From NCBI GenBank assembly GCA_050288165.1, contig JBNKDG010000006.1, forward strand, positions 124,001 to 188,000: a stretch of DNA of 64,000 nt, written 5' to 3'. Shown here in pieces: positions 16,295-24,826 of the stretch. Position 1 is the stretch's first letter. Each line of letters begins with the position of its first letter. The DNA comes from JAPHTQ01 sp050288165 (lineage in GTDB: Bacteria; Pseudomonadota; Gammaproteobacteria; Thiohalomonadales; Thiohalomonadaceae). Under the pieces are notes generated by a model that worked only from the letters and a program-made list of their open reading frames with translations, searched no databases and had not been told where the DNA came from. The position numbers and the translations under genes were made by a program.

Positions 16295-18046
16295 TTAGCT
16301 CTTTTCCTGGAACTGCATATTGTAGAGGGCGGCGTACTGACCGTTTTTGCTCAACAGCTCTGCATGCCTGCCGCTTTCGATGAGTCGGCCCTTGTCCATC
16401 ACCACAATGCGATCGGCATTCTCGATGGTGGAGAGACGGTGGGCGATAACCAAAGTCGTGCGGTTTTCCATCACCCGCTCCAGTGCTGCCTGGATGTGAC
16501 GCTCCGATTCGGTATCGAGTGCCGAGGTGGCTTCGTCGAGGATCAGGATCGGCGCATCCTTGAGCAGGGCACGGGCAATGGCGAGGCGCTGGCGCTGACC
16601 GCCTGATAGCAGTACGCCGTTCTCCCCCACCATGGTATCGAGACCTTCCGGCAGTTCACGAATAAACTCCATCGCATGGGCTGCTTCCGCCGCTTCGATG
16701 ATCGCCTCGCGACTGGAACCTTCCAGACGTCCATAGGCGATGTTGTTGGCGATGGTATCGTTGAACAGCGTGATGTGCTGGCTGACCAGGGCGATCTGAT
16801 CGCGCAACTGGCGTAGCGGGATTTCACGGATATCGGTGCCGTCGATCAGGATACGCCCATGTTTCACATCGTAGAAACGCGGTAACAGACTGGCCAGGGT
16901 GGTCTTGCCACTACCGGAACGTCCGACCAGGGCAACACTCATCCCTGCATCGATCTGTAGGTCGAGATCGCTGAGTACGTTTGCCTTTTCTTCGCCGTAA
17001 CTGAAGCTGACATTCTCGAACATCACTTCGCCACGCGCCCGTCCGATCTCGCCCGTTCCCTCGTCTTTTTCCGATGGCGTATCGATCAGTTCAAAGATAC
17101 TGGCCGCGGCGGCGATGCCCCGTTGCAGATTGGCGGCAATACCGGTGAGCCGTTTCATCGGTGAGTGGATCAGCATCATGGCGCTGATAAAGGAGACGAA
17201 GCCCCCCGCGGTCAAGCCGGATGTCTCAACCTGTTTCAGGGCAAAGTAGATCACACCCGCCGAAGCGATGGCGGCGATAAACTCCACCACCGGTGTCGCT
17301 GCTGCATTGGTCCGCTCCAGTTTCATATTGAGCATGCGGTTATGTTCATTGGCCGCTTCGAAACGTTGCAGTTCGTACTCTTCACCGCCGAAGGTTTTGA
17401 CCACGCGCTGCCCCTCAATCGCCTCCTCGGCGATCTGGGTAACCTCACCTACCGAATTCTGAATGCGGGTGCTGTAACGACGGAAGCGACGATTGACGGT
17501 ATTGATCACCTGGGCAATGAACGGTGCGCCGATCATCAGGATCAGGGCCAGCTTCCAGTTGAGATAGAACATCCAGCCGATCAGTACCATCACCGTCAGG
17601 GTATCACGCACCAGGACGCTGATCGCATCGGTGCTGGCACGGGCCACCTGCTCAACGTCGTAGATCAGTTTTGACAGCAGGGTACCGGACGGCACCGAGT
17701 CGAACCAGGAGACCGGCAGACGTAACAACTTGGCGAACATCAGGCCACGCAACACATTGATCACCTTGCGTGCCACCCATGACATCCAGTAACGGGAGAG
17801 ATAGGTCGCGATACCGCGGAAGAAAAAGATCCCCGCCAGGATCAGCGGCGCGTACTTAATGACATCCGGATCTTTCTCGACGAAACTGCCATCGATCAGT
17901 GGTTTGATATAGGCGGCAAAGGCACCCTCGGTGAAGGCGATGATGATCAGGCTGACCACCGAAATAACAAAGGCACGCCAGTGCGGAAGCACATAACCCA
18001 GCAGACGGCGATAGATCCGCTTGCCGTCGGAAGTCTCTGTGTCCAT
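16295..18046 (-). CDS. msbA: Lipid A export ABC transporter MsbA
   Basis: A 583-residue half-transporter that flips lipid A-core across the inner membrane. Six membrane helices fill the first ~310 residues; the ABC domain has Walker A GRSGSGKT (375-382), signature LSGGQ (480-484) and Walker B LILDEA (501-506). Its place directly upstream of lpxK identifies it as MsbA rather than another ABCB exporter. It follows exbD by 5 bp. Confidence 0.94.
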   Translation of the reverse strand: MDTETSDGKRIYRRLLGYVLPHWRAFVISVVSLIIIAFTEGAFAAYIKPLIDGSFVEKDPDVIKYAPLILAGIFFFRGIATYLSRYWMSWVARKVINVLRGLMFAKLLRLPVSWFDSVPSGTLLSKLIYDVEQVARASTDAISVLVRDTLTVMVLIGWMFYLNWKLALILMIGAPFIAQVINTVNRRFRRYSTRIQNSVGEVTQIAEEAIEGQRVVKTFGGEEYELQRFEAANEHNRMLNMKLERTNAAATPVVEFIAAIASAGVIYFALKQVETSGLTAGGFVSFISAMMLIHSPMKRLTGIAANLQRGIAAAASIFELIDTPSEKDEGTGEIGRARGEVMFENVSFSYGEEKANVLSDLDLQIDAGMSVALVGRSGSGKTTLASLLPRFYDVKHGRILIDGTDIREIPLRQLRDQIALVSQHITLFNDTIANNIAYGRLEGSSREAIIEAAEAAHAMEFIRELPEGLDTMVGENGVLLSGGQRQRLAIARALLKDAPILILDEATSALDTESERHIQAALERVMENRTTLVIAHRLSTIENADRIVVMDKGRLIESGRHAELLSKNGQYAALYNMQFQEKS

Positions 18047-18051
18047 TGGTG

Positions 18052-18477
18052 TCAGTTACCGTCTTTGGGTTTGCTGGTGGCGAAAGTCATATTGACGAAA
18101 CCGAGCTGACGCACCGCATCCATTGCCGTGATCACCGCCTGGTGAGTCGATTTGCGATCAGCACTGAGAATGATGCGCGGCTTCTTGTCGTTACCGGCAG
18201 CTTCCTGAATGGCGCGCTTGAGCGTATCGAGCTGGGTGTTAATCACTTCCTTCTTGTTGACGAAGTAGCGACCCTTGTCATCGACACCGATCTCGATCAC
18301 ATTCTTCTCGGTCTTGATCTGCGGCCCGCTCGCCTCTGGCAACTCGATGCTGATCTCGGTTTCGCGGTTAAAGGTGGTGGAGACCATGAAGAAAATCAGC
18401 AGCAGGAAGACAACGTCGATCAACGGCGTCAGGTTGACATCCGGTTCCTCACGTTGCTTGTTGGGTTGCAGCCGCAT
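18052..18477 (-). CDS. exbD: ExbD/TolR family biopolymer transport protein
   Basis: A 141-residue protein with a short cytoplasmic start, one membrane helix (about 22-40) containing the conserved aspartate in PLIDVVFLL, and a periplasmic domain. ExbD works with ExbB as a proton-driven stator that energises TonB. No tonB gene is adjacent; the position between comEC and msbA is common in gammaproteobacteria, where the pair may serve the envelope. Its start overlaps the exbB stop by one base. Confidence 0.9.
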   Translation of the reverse strand: MRLQPNKQREEPDVNLTPLIDVVFLLLIFFMVSTTFNRETEISIELPEASGPQIKTEKNVIEIGVDDKGRYFVNKKEVINTQLDTLKRAIQEAAGNDKKPRIILSADRKSTHQAVITAMDAVRQLGFVNMTFATSKPKDGN

Positions 18478-19103
18478 CAGGCGGCTTCCTCACCGGATTC
18501 ACGATGGCCATGGATCACCTCAACCAGCTTGAGTGCCTCCTCTTCCATCTTCAGCACCAGCTTGTCGACCTTGCCACGGAAGTAGCGGTAGAACATCAGG
18601 CTGGGGATGGCGACGGAGAGACCGGCGGCGGTAGTGATCAACGCCTCGGAGATACCGCCCGCCAGTACGGTCGGATTGCCGACGCCCATGGCAGTGATCG
18701 CGGTGAAGACCTTGATCATACCGATAACGGTACCGAGCAGGCCGAGCAGCGGTGCGATAGAGGCGATGGTGCCCAGAGTGTTGAGGAAACGCTCCAGTTC
18801 GACCACCACCTGGCGACCGGTGTCCTCAATCGCCTCTTTCATCACCTCACGGTCGTGGTGCATGTTGAGCAGCCCGGCGGCGAGGATACGGCCCAGCGGC
18901 GAACCGCCGCGCAGAGCCTTGAGTTTTTCCCGGTTCAGTTCGTTCTTCTTGTGCAGCGTCCAGACATGGGCGACCAGGTTGGCGGGAACGATCTTCTCCT
19001 GCTTCAGCGCCCAGAAGCGCTCGACGATAATGGCGACTGCCACCACCGAAGAGAGGATGATCGGCACCATCAGCCAGCCGCCTGCGGTTACCATTTCAAA
19101 CAC
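18477..19103 (-). CDS. exbB: MotA/TolQ/ExbB proton channel family protein
   Basis: A 208-residue protein starting MFEMVTAGGWLMVPIILSSV with three membrane helices (about 10-30, 113-133 and 155-175). The segment TLGTIASIAPLLGLLGTV is the family hallmark. It forms the proton-driven motor with ExbD encoded immediately downstream. First gene of the exbB-exbD-msbA-lpxK-ycaR-kdsB run, 79 bp after comEC. Confidence 0.92.
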   Translation of the reverse strand: MFEMVTAGGWLMVPIILSSVVAVAIIVERFWALKQEKIVPANLVAHVWTLHKKNELNREKLKALRGGSPLGRILAAGLLNMHHDREVMKEAIEDTGRQVVVELERFLNTLGTIASIAPLLGLLGTVIGMIKVFTAITAMGVGNPTVLAGGISEALITTAAGLSVAIPSLMFYRYFRGKVDKLVLKMEEEALKLVEVIHGHRESGEEAA

Positions 19104-19182
19104 GGTTTTTATATCCCCGGATTCAGTGAAAAATCAGCGGGTCAATTTAACAAAGTAATGCCACCACGCCTAGGGGAAGCCC

Positions 19183-21474
19183 TCACATATTTCCGTGCCA
19201 AAGCCGCTTGAAGCGCGGTCTGTAAGCCAGAGGCTCACTAATGCCGTCAGGCTTCAACTCGACCTGTAGCGCCCCGCTCGCATCGGTACGGTAAAGCGCG
19301 GCGGCATGCTCGGCATAGCGCTGCACCACTGAAGGATGAGGAAAACCGTAGCGGTTGCGATAGCCCACCGAGAAAAGCACCTGCTTCGGTGCCACCGCAT
19401 CGATGAACTCACTGCTGGATGAACTTTTGCTGCCGTGGTGCGGCGCCAGCAGCAGGTCGGCCTGCAACGGTTCGCCGCTTGTCAGCAGTTCCCGCTCCGC
19501 CCCGCTCTCGATATCTGCGCTCAGCAACAGCGCGTGCTCCCCGCTAGAGACCCGCAACACGCAGGAGTGGTTATTGGGGTCACCGGTAGGTGAATCGGGT
19601 AACGGGTGGATAAAACGAAAGCTCACCCCGTCCCACTCCCAGGCCAATCCACGATGGCAGGCCTCGGCGCCCGCCATCCCGGAAGCCACCTCACTGTCGG
19701 CGATAAGCTGCGAAACGGGTATCTGGCGCAACACCGACTCAATGCCTCCGGCGTGGTCGCTGTTGCCGTGACTGATCACCAGGGTGTCGACCCGGCCTAT
19801 GCCGTTGTGACGCAGGAACGGCACCAACACCGCATCGCCGGTATCGAAGCCGGAGGCGAAGGAGGGTCCAGTATCGAATAGCAGGGTGTGACGATTGGTC
19901 TGCACCACCGCCGCCAGCCCCTGCCCAACGTCGAGCAGGGTCAACCGTGCCACGCCTGGATCAGGCACATCCGGTTGGCGCAGCAGTAGCGGCAACAGCA
20001 GTACCGCACCCATCCCGCGCAACGGCCAGCCGCGGGGCGCCAGCAGCCACAGCAACCCGGCTAACGCAGGAAGCACCAGCCAGAGCGTGCCAGCCAGTGG
20101 CAGCACCGGGATCGCTTCCGCCAGCCACTGCAACACTGGCCAGAGCCAGCCCAGCAGGGTCGCTGCCAATTGCAACAGAAGACCAGCCGCTATGGGCCAC
20201 AGACCTAACAGCAGCACCCCGATCAGCACCAACGGCACCACCAGCAGACTGACCCAGGGGACCGCGATCAGGTTGGCCAGTGGTGAGCTGAGCGACCCCT
20301 GCTGGAAGAAGAGCAGCAGAAACGGCAACAGCCCCAACGCCACCAACAGTTGCACCCTTCCCCAGCGCCACCAGAGTCCGGCGGCATTGGGCCGTCCGCC
20401 CATACCGTAGAGAATCCAGGCCACCGCGGCGAAGGAGAGCCAGAACCCGGCGGAGAGGATCGCGGCCGGGTCCAGCAGCAACACCGCCCACAGTGCCAGC
20501 AGCAGCACCCTGCCCCGCTCGATGGGTCGACGCCACCAGACCGCCCCCAGCACCACCGCCAGCATCACCAGCGCCCGCTGGGTGGGGATGGAGAACCCGG
20601 CAAGCGCCGCATAGGCCAGTGCCGCCAGCATCGCCATCAGGGCAGCGGCACGTGGTGCAGGCAACCATTCGCAACAACGGGGACAGAATCGCCACAACCT
20701 CAACAGCAGCAGATAGACCAGCCCGGCCACCAGACCGATATGCAGCCCGGAGATGGCGACCAGATGATTGGTACCGCTGGCGAGCAGCACATCCCACTGT
20801 TCATCGCTAATCGCGCCACGCTCGCCGATGGCCAGGGCGGTGACGATGCCGACCATGGGGTCCTCAGCCAGACGCTGGTCGATTGCCTGCCGCAGTGCGT
20901 AGCGCAGGCGAGCCACGGGATAGCCAGAGGGCTCCTCCAGGCGACGATTCGCACCGCTGTCTATGACGTAGCCGGTCGCCCTGATCCCCTGCTGGAACAG
21001 CCACTCCTCGTAATCGAAGCTACCGGGATTGCGCAGCGACCAGGGGCGTTTGAGCTTGACCTGCAACTGCCAGCGCTCCCCCGGCAGCAGCTCTGGGGAG
21101 CGTTCGCCGTACCAGGCGAGGCGTACACGTTTCGGTAATAAATGCAGGCTATCATCGCCATCCAGCGCCAGGACGAAACGCAGGATGCGCCCTTCCCGTA
21201 GCGGCAGGGAGTCGACGGTGCCACTGATCTGCAGCGGTTTGCCTTCCAGCGAGGGGTCGAGCGACGGTGTGAGATGCGACCAGGCACTAAGGGCGGCCCA
21301 GCTGAAACCGGCGGCAAACAGCAGCGGCAGGCGGGCGTAACCACGCAGTACAGGCAGTAATAACAGCATGAAACCCGGCAGCCAGAAGAGCAGCAACAGG
21401 ATGGGCGCGGGTAGATCGCTCAGGGAGTAGAGCAACAGAATCCCGGCAAGCCAGGCAATCGTCCATGAAAGCAC
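19183..21474 (-). CDS. comEC: DNA internalisation competence protein ComEC/Rec2
   Basis: A 763-residue inner-membrane channel that takes transforming single-stranded DNA into the cytoplasm. A DUF4131-type N-terminal region is followed by the competence domain (NHLVAISGLHIGL at 236-248), many membrane helices to ~495 and a C-terminal metallo-beta-lactamase domain (LLDVGQGLAAVV from ~513). The metal motif reads HGNSDH (569-574), with asparagine where HxDxDH usually has its first aspartate. Gene order comEC-exbBD-msbA is conserved. It implies that the organism is or was naturally competent. Confidence 0.93.
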   Translation of the reverse strand: MLSWTIAWLAGILLLYSLSDLPAPILLLLFWLPGFMLLLLPVLRGYARLPLLFAAGFSWAALSAWSHLTPSLDPSLEGKPLQISGTVDSLPLREGRILRFVLALDGDDSLHLLPKRVRLAWYGERSPELLPGERWQLQVKLKRPWSLRNPGSFDYEEWLFQQGIRATGYVIDSGANRRLEEPSGYPVARLRYALRQAIDQRLAEDPMVGIVTALAIGERGAISDEQWDVLLASGTNHLVAISGLHIGLVAGLVYLLLLRLWRFCPRCCEWLPAPRAAALMAMLAALAYAALAGFSIPTQRALVMLAVVLGAVWWRRPIERGRVLLLALWAVLLLDPAAILSAGFWLSFAAVAWILYGMGGRPNAAGLWWRWGRVQLLVALGLLPFLLLFFQQGSLSSPLANLIAVPWVSLLVVPLVLIGVLLLGLWPIAAGLLLQLAATLLGWLWPVLQWLAEAIPVLPLAGTLWLVLPALAGLLWLLAPRGWPLRGMGAVLLLPLLLRQPDVPDPGVARLTLLDVGQGLAAVVQTNRHTLLFDTGPSFASGFDTGDAVLVPFLRHNGIGRVDTLVISHGNSDHAGGIESVLRQIPVSQLIADSEVASGMAGAEACHRGLAWEWDGVSFRFIHPLPDSPTGDPNNHSCVLRVSSGEHALLLSADIESGAERELLTSGEPLQADLLLAPHHGSKSSSSSEFIDAVAPKQVLFSVGYRNRYGFPHPSVVQRYAEHAAALYRTDASGALQVELKPDGISEPLAYRPRFKRLWHGNM

Positions 21475-21538
21475 AGGTTTTCCTCAGCGGGTTTTTATGG
21501 ATAATACGGGCAACCTAAACCAAGACACCCTACAGCAG

Positions 21539-22105
21539 ATGCCAAAAAAGCTTATCAAACGCTTCATGCCCGATCACGCGACGATTCGTGATCACAAGCA
21601 TTTGCGCTTCTTCGGCAAGCTGCTGCACGACCCCAACCTGTTCCATCTCAACCGCCGTTCCGCCTCCGGCGCCTTCGCGGTAGGGTTGTTCATGGCCTTT
21701 GTGCCGCTACCCTCGCAGATGATCCTGGCGGCGGCCGCGGCGATCCTGCTGCGGGTCAACCTGCCGATCTCGGTGGTGCTGGTCTGGATCACCAACCCGC
21801 TCACCATCCCACCGATGTTCTATTTCGCCTATCTGGTCGGTACCTGGATCATGGGCGAGCCGGTACACATGGATCAAAGTTCCTTCCAGCTCTCCTACGA
21901 GTGGTTGAAAACAGAGCTTGAAGCGATCTGGCAACCGTTCCTCCTCGGTTGCTTCGTCACCGGCTCAGTCAGTGGTTTGATTGGATATGCAACGATTCGC
22001 GGCCTGTGGCGACTGCATCTGGTGCGTCACTATCAGGAGAGAAAGGCGCGCAGAGCGGCGCGTAAGGAAGCAGAAGCTAAGGACGAATCGGCGAGTCAGT
22101 CCTGA
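21539..22105 (+). CDS. DUF2062 family membrane protein
   Basis: A 188-residue protein beginning MPKKLIKRFMPDHATIRDHK, the usual start of DUF2062 proteins; an in-frame ATG 42 bases upstream (21497) is possible but less family-like. It has the DUF2062 core HDPNLFHLNRRSASGAFAVG followed by two to three membrane helices and a basic tail. Function is unknown. It is divergent from comEC and its end overlaps the lolD end by 10 bp. Confidence 0.82.
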   Translation: MPKKLIKRFMPDHATIRDHKHLRFFGKLLHDPNLFHLNRRSASGAFAVGLFMAFVPLPSQMILAAAAAILLRVNLPISVVLVWITNPLTIPPMFYFAYLVGTWIMGEPVHMDQSSFQLSYEWLKTELEAIWQPFLLGCFVTGSVSGLIGYATIRGLWRLHLVRHYQERKARRAARKEAEAKDESASQS

Positions 22106-22788
22106 TCGTTCAGGATACCGTCGCACATATGTACGACCCGATCCATGCGTTGCGCCAGACTCAAGTCGTGGGTCACCACCACCAGACTGGTGCCCAACTC
22201 CCGGTTTAACTCCAGCATCAATTCGTAGACCTGTTCCGCGGTACGGTGATCCAGATTGCCGGTCGGCTCATCGGCAAGAATACAGCGCGGCTTGCTCACC
22301 ATGGCACGGGCAATCGCCGCACGCTGACGCTCGCCACCGGATAGTTCACCCGGTTTATGCAGCACCCGCTGTCCCAATCCCACCCGTTCAAGAATGGCGT
22401 TAGCCTGACTCTGGGCCTCCGCCGGTTTAACCCCACGGATCAACAGCGGCATCGCCACGTTTTCCAGCGCGGTGAACTCCGGCAGCAGGTGGTGGAACTG
22501 GTAGACAAAACCGAGCGCCTGGTTGCGCAACACACCACGGGCCGTCTCATCCAGTTTGGAGATCGCCTGACCATCGACGAAGACTTCACCGCTGGTTGGT
22601 GTATCGAGTCCGCCCAGCAGATGCAGCAGCGTGCTCTTGCCGGAACCTGAAGCACCAACGATGGCGATACGCTCTCCGGCATTGATCGTCAGGTTGACGC
22701 CGTTCAACACATCCACATGCAATGGCCCCTGCACAAAACGTTTGTGCAGTTCGTTGCAGGCCAATACCGCTCTGCTTTCGTTACTCAT
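22096..22788 (-). CDS. lolD: Lipoprotein-releasing ABC transporter ATPase LolD
   Basis: A 230-residue ABC ATPase that drives release of outer-membrane lipoproteins from the inner membrane to LolA. Walker A GASGSGKS is at 45-52, the Q-loop region FVYQFHHLLPEFTALEN carries the LolD-typical HHLLPEF, and the signature LSGGERQR and LADEPTGNLD follow. Its start overlaps lolC by 8 bp. Confidence 0.95.
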   Translation of the reverse strand: MSNESRAVLACNELHKRFVQGPLHVDVLNGVNLTINAGERIAIVGASGSGKSTLLHLLGGLDTPTSGEVFVDGQAISKLDETARGVLRNQALGFVYQFHHLLPEFTALENVAMPLLIRGVKPAEAQSQANAILERVGLGQRVLHKPGELSGGERQRAAIARAMVSKPRCILADEPTGNLDHRTAEQVYELMLELNRELGTSLVVVTHDLSLAQRMDRVVHMCDGILNDQD

Positions 22789-24028
22789 AGCGCAACGACT
22801 CCGCGGGCTGGGTATTGGAGGCGCGAATTGCCGGGTAGATGGTGGCGAGCAGACTGATCAGGAACGATGCCCCAGTGATCTGCAGCACATCGCTGAGGTG
22901 CAACTCGCCGGTCAGGTCGCTGATGTAGTAAACATCGGCGGGCAGAAACTGCACTTGGAACAGGCTCTCGATGGACGACACCACGGTCTCTACATTCAGC
23001 GCCAGGGAAACACCGCCGATCAAGCCGAGCAAGGTGCCGATAAAACCGATCAAGGTCCCCTGCACCATAAAGACCCACATCACCGTACGTGGGCTGGCAC
23101 CAAGGGTACGCAGGATGGCGATGTCGGTGGTCTTGTCGGTCACCAGCATCACCAAAGTAGAGACGATATTGAAGGCAGCCACCGCCACCACCAGTAGCAG
23201 GATGATGAACATCACCCGCTTTTCCGTGGCCACGGCGCGGAAGAAGTTGGCGTGGTACTGGGTCCAGTCACGCACGCTGTAGATCCCCGGCACCAGTTCC
23301 GCCAGTTCGCGACTGATTCGCGGCGCCATAAACAGGTCATCCACCTTCAGGCGCAGACCGGAAACCTCACCCTCCATGCGGAACAGCTTGCGCGCATCGT
23401 CCAGGTGGATCAGCGCCATCGCACTGTCGTACTCGTACATCCCGACATTGAAGATGCCACTGACGGTGAAACGCTTGAGACGCGGTGTCAGACCCGCGGG
23501 CGAAACATTGGCGGTGGGAGCTACCAAAGTCACCTTGTCGCCGACGGTCACACCGAGGGCACGGGCAAGATCGATACCCAAGACAATGTTGTAATCACCC
23601 GCCTTCAGATCATCGAGCGTGCCATCCTCCATCTTCTCACCGACGCTGGAGACCTTCGGCTCCTCAGCGGGCAGAATGCCGCGGAAGATACCGCCATGGA
23701 CCCGCTGACCGAAGGTCAACATCCCCTCTTTCTGAATATAGGGCGCGCTGCCCACCACATCGGGGTGGGTGGCGGCGATCTCCGCCAGCTCCTGCCAGTG
23801 GCGCAGCGGTTCGCTGAAACCACTGATCGTCGCGTGTGAGGTCATACCGAGGATGCGCTGGCGCAGTTCGGTATGAAAACCGTTCATCACCGACAGCACC
23901 GTGATCAGGGCAGCCACACCCAGGGCAATGCCCAACATCGAGGTCATCGAGATGAAGGAGATGAAGTGGTTACGGCGCTTGGCACGGGTATAGCGCAGGC
24001 CGATAAACAGGGGAAGTGGCAGGTACAT
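22781..24028 (-). CDS. lolC: Lipoprotein-releasing system permease LolC/LolE
   Basis: A 415-residue protein with the LolCDE permease layout: an N-terminal membrane helix after FIGLRYTRAKRRNHFISFIS, a large periplasmic domain (about 45-265) and three C-terminal helices. Only one permease gene accompanies lolD, whereas E. coli has lolC and lolE flanking lolD. The complex may be a homodimer of a single LolF-like permease, or a second gene may be elsewhere. Cotranscribed with lolD. Confidence 0.9.
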   Translation of the reverse strand: MYLPLPLFIGLRYTRAKRRNHFISFISMTSMLGIALGVAALITVLSVMNGFHTELRQRILGMTSHATISGFSEPLRHWQELAEIAATHPDVVGSAPYIQKEGMLTFGQRVHGGIFRGILPAEEPKVSSVGEKMEDGTLDDLKAGDYNIVLGIDLARALGVTVGDKVTLVAPTANVSPAGLTPRLKRFTVSGIFNVGMYEYDSAMALIHLDDARKLFRMEGEVSGLRLKVDDLFMAPRISRELAELVPGIYSVRDWTQYHANFFRAVATEKRVMFIILLLVVAVAAFNIVSTLVMLVTDKTTDIAILRTLGASPRTVMWVFMVQGTLIGFIGTLLGLIGGVSLALNVETVVSSIESLFQVQFLPADVYYISDLTGELHLSDVLQITGASFLISLLATIYPAIRASNTQPAESLRYE

Positions 24029-24056
24029 GGCGCAGCATTAAACCACAAAAGTGTGC

Positions 24057-24770
24057 TCAGGGGCAGATGACAGACAGGGGTGTCTCCAGGACAATCTCTT
24101 CAGGTGTGACCCGTGTCCGGTAGGCCAGTGCCTCGACACCTGCCGCCAATGCCTCGCGCAAGGTCTTACCATAGAGTGGATCGATCTCATCCGCCGGACG
24201 CACTGCCTGCACATCGCCACGCTGCACACAGAAAAAGATCACCGCCCTGCCCCCCTGCGCCACCACCGTCATCAGTTCGCGTAGATGTTTACTGGCGCGG
24301 GCACTGACGGCATCGGGGAAATAGCCATAGCCAGCTTCATCGCAAGTAGTGACATTCTTGATCTCCACATAGCAGTCGCGATTGTCAGCACCATTTTGTA
24401 ACAGCAGATCGATACGGCTCTTCTCCTCGCCATATTTCACCTCCTGACGAATCGTATCGTATCCCTGAAGTTCGCTGATTACCCCGGAAACGATCCCTTC
24501 ACTCACCAGGGCATTGGTAATGCCGGTGTGTACGCCAACCATGATCCCCTGAAGGTTTTCGGTCATCTCCCAACTGTAACGATACTTGCGCTTTGGATTC
24601 TCGACATCGCGCAAAAACACGCGGCTCCCCGGATCGGCGCAGCCGGTCATTGCACCGGTGTTCGGCGTGTGAACCGTAATGACGTCACCATTCGACATTT
24701 CCACATCGGCAAGAAAACGTTTGTAGCGGCGTAACAGGATGGCAGATTGCAGCGGGGGATCGAATTTCAT
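24057..24770 (-). CDS. sfsA: SfsA family protein (DNA/RNA-binding nuclease-like)
   Basis: A 237-residue SfsA protein, starting MKFDPPLQSAILLRRYKRFL and containing TPNTGAMTGCADPG and YVEIKNVTTC, the family's conserved core with acidic/lysine residues resembling a PD-(D/E)xK nuclease. In E. coli it was found as a stimulator of maltose-gene expression; biochemical role is uncertain. 28 bp upstream of lolC on the same strand. Confidence 0.92.
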   Translation of the reverse strand: MKFDPPLQSAILLRRYKRFLADVEMSNGDVITVHTPNTGAMTGCADPGSRVFLRDVENPKRKYRYSWEMTENLQGIMVGVHTGITNALVSEGIVSGVISELQGYDTIRQEVKYGEEKSRIDLLLQNGADNRDCYVEIKNVTTCDEAGYGYFPDAVSARASKHLRELMTVVAQGGRAVIFFCVQRGDVQAVRPADEIDPLYGKTLREALAAGVEALAYRTRVTPEEIVLETPLSVICP

Positions 24771-24826
24771 TACGCGCGGGATTTTTGTATTTGTGGATGC
24801 GGCAGTTTAACAGAACCAACCCATCC

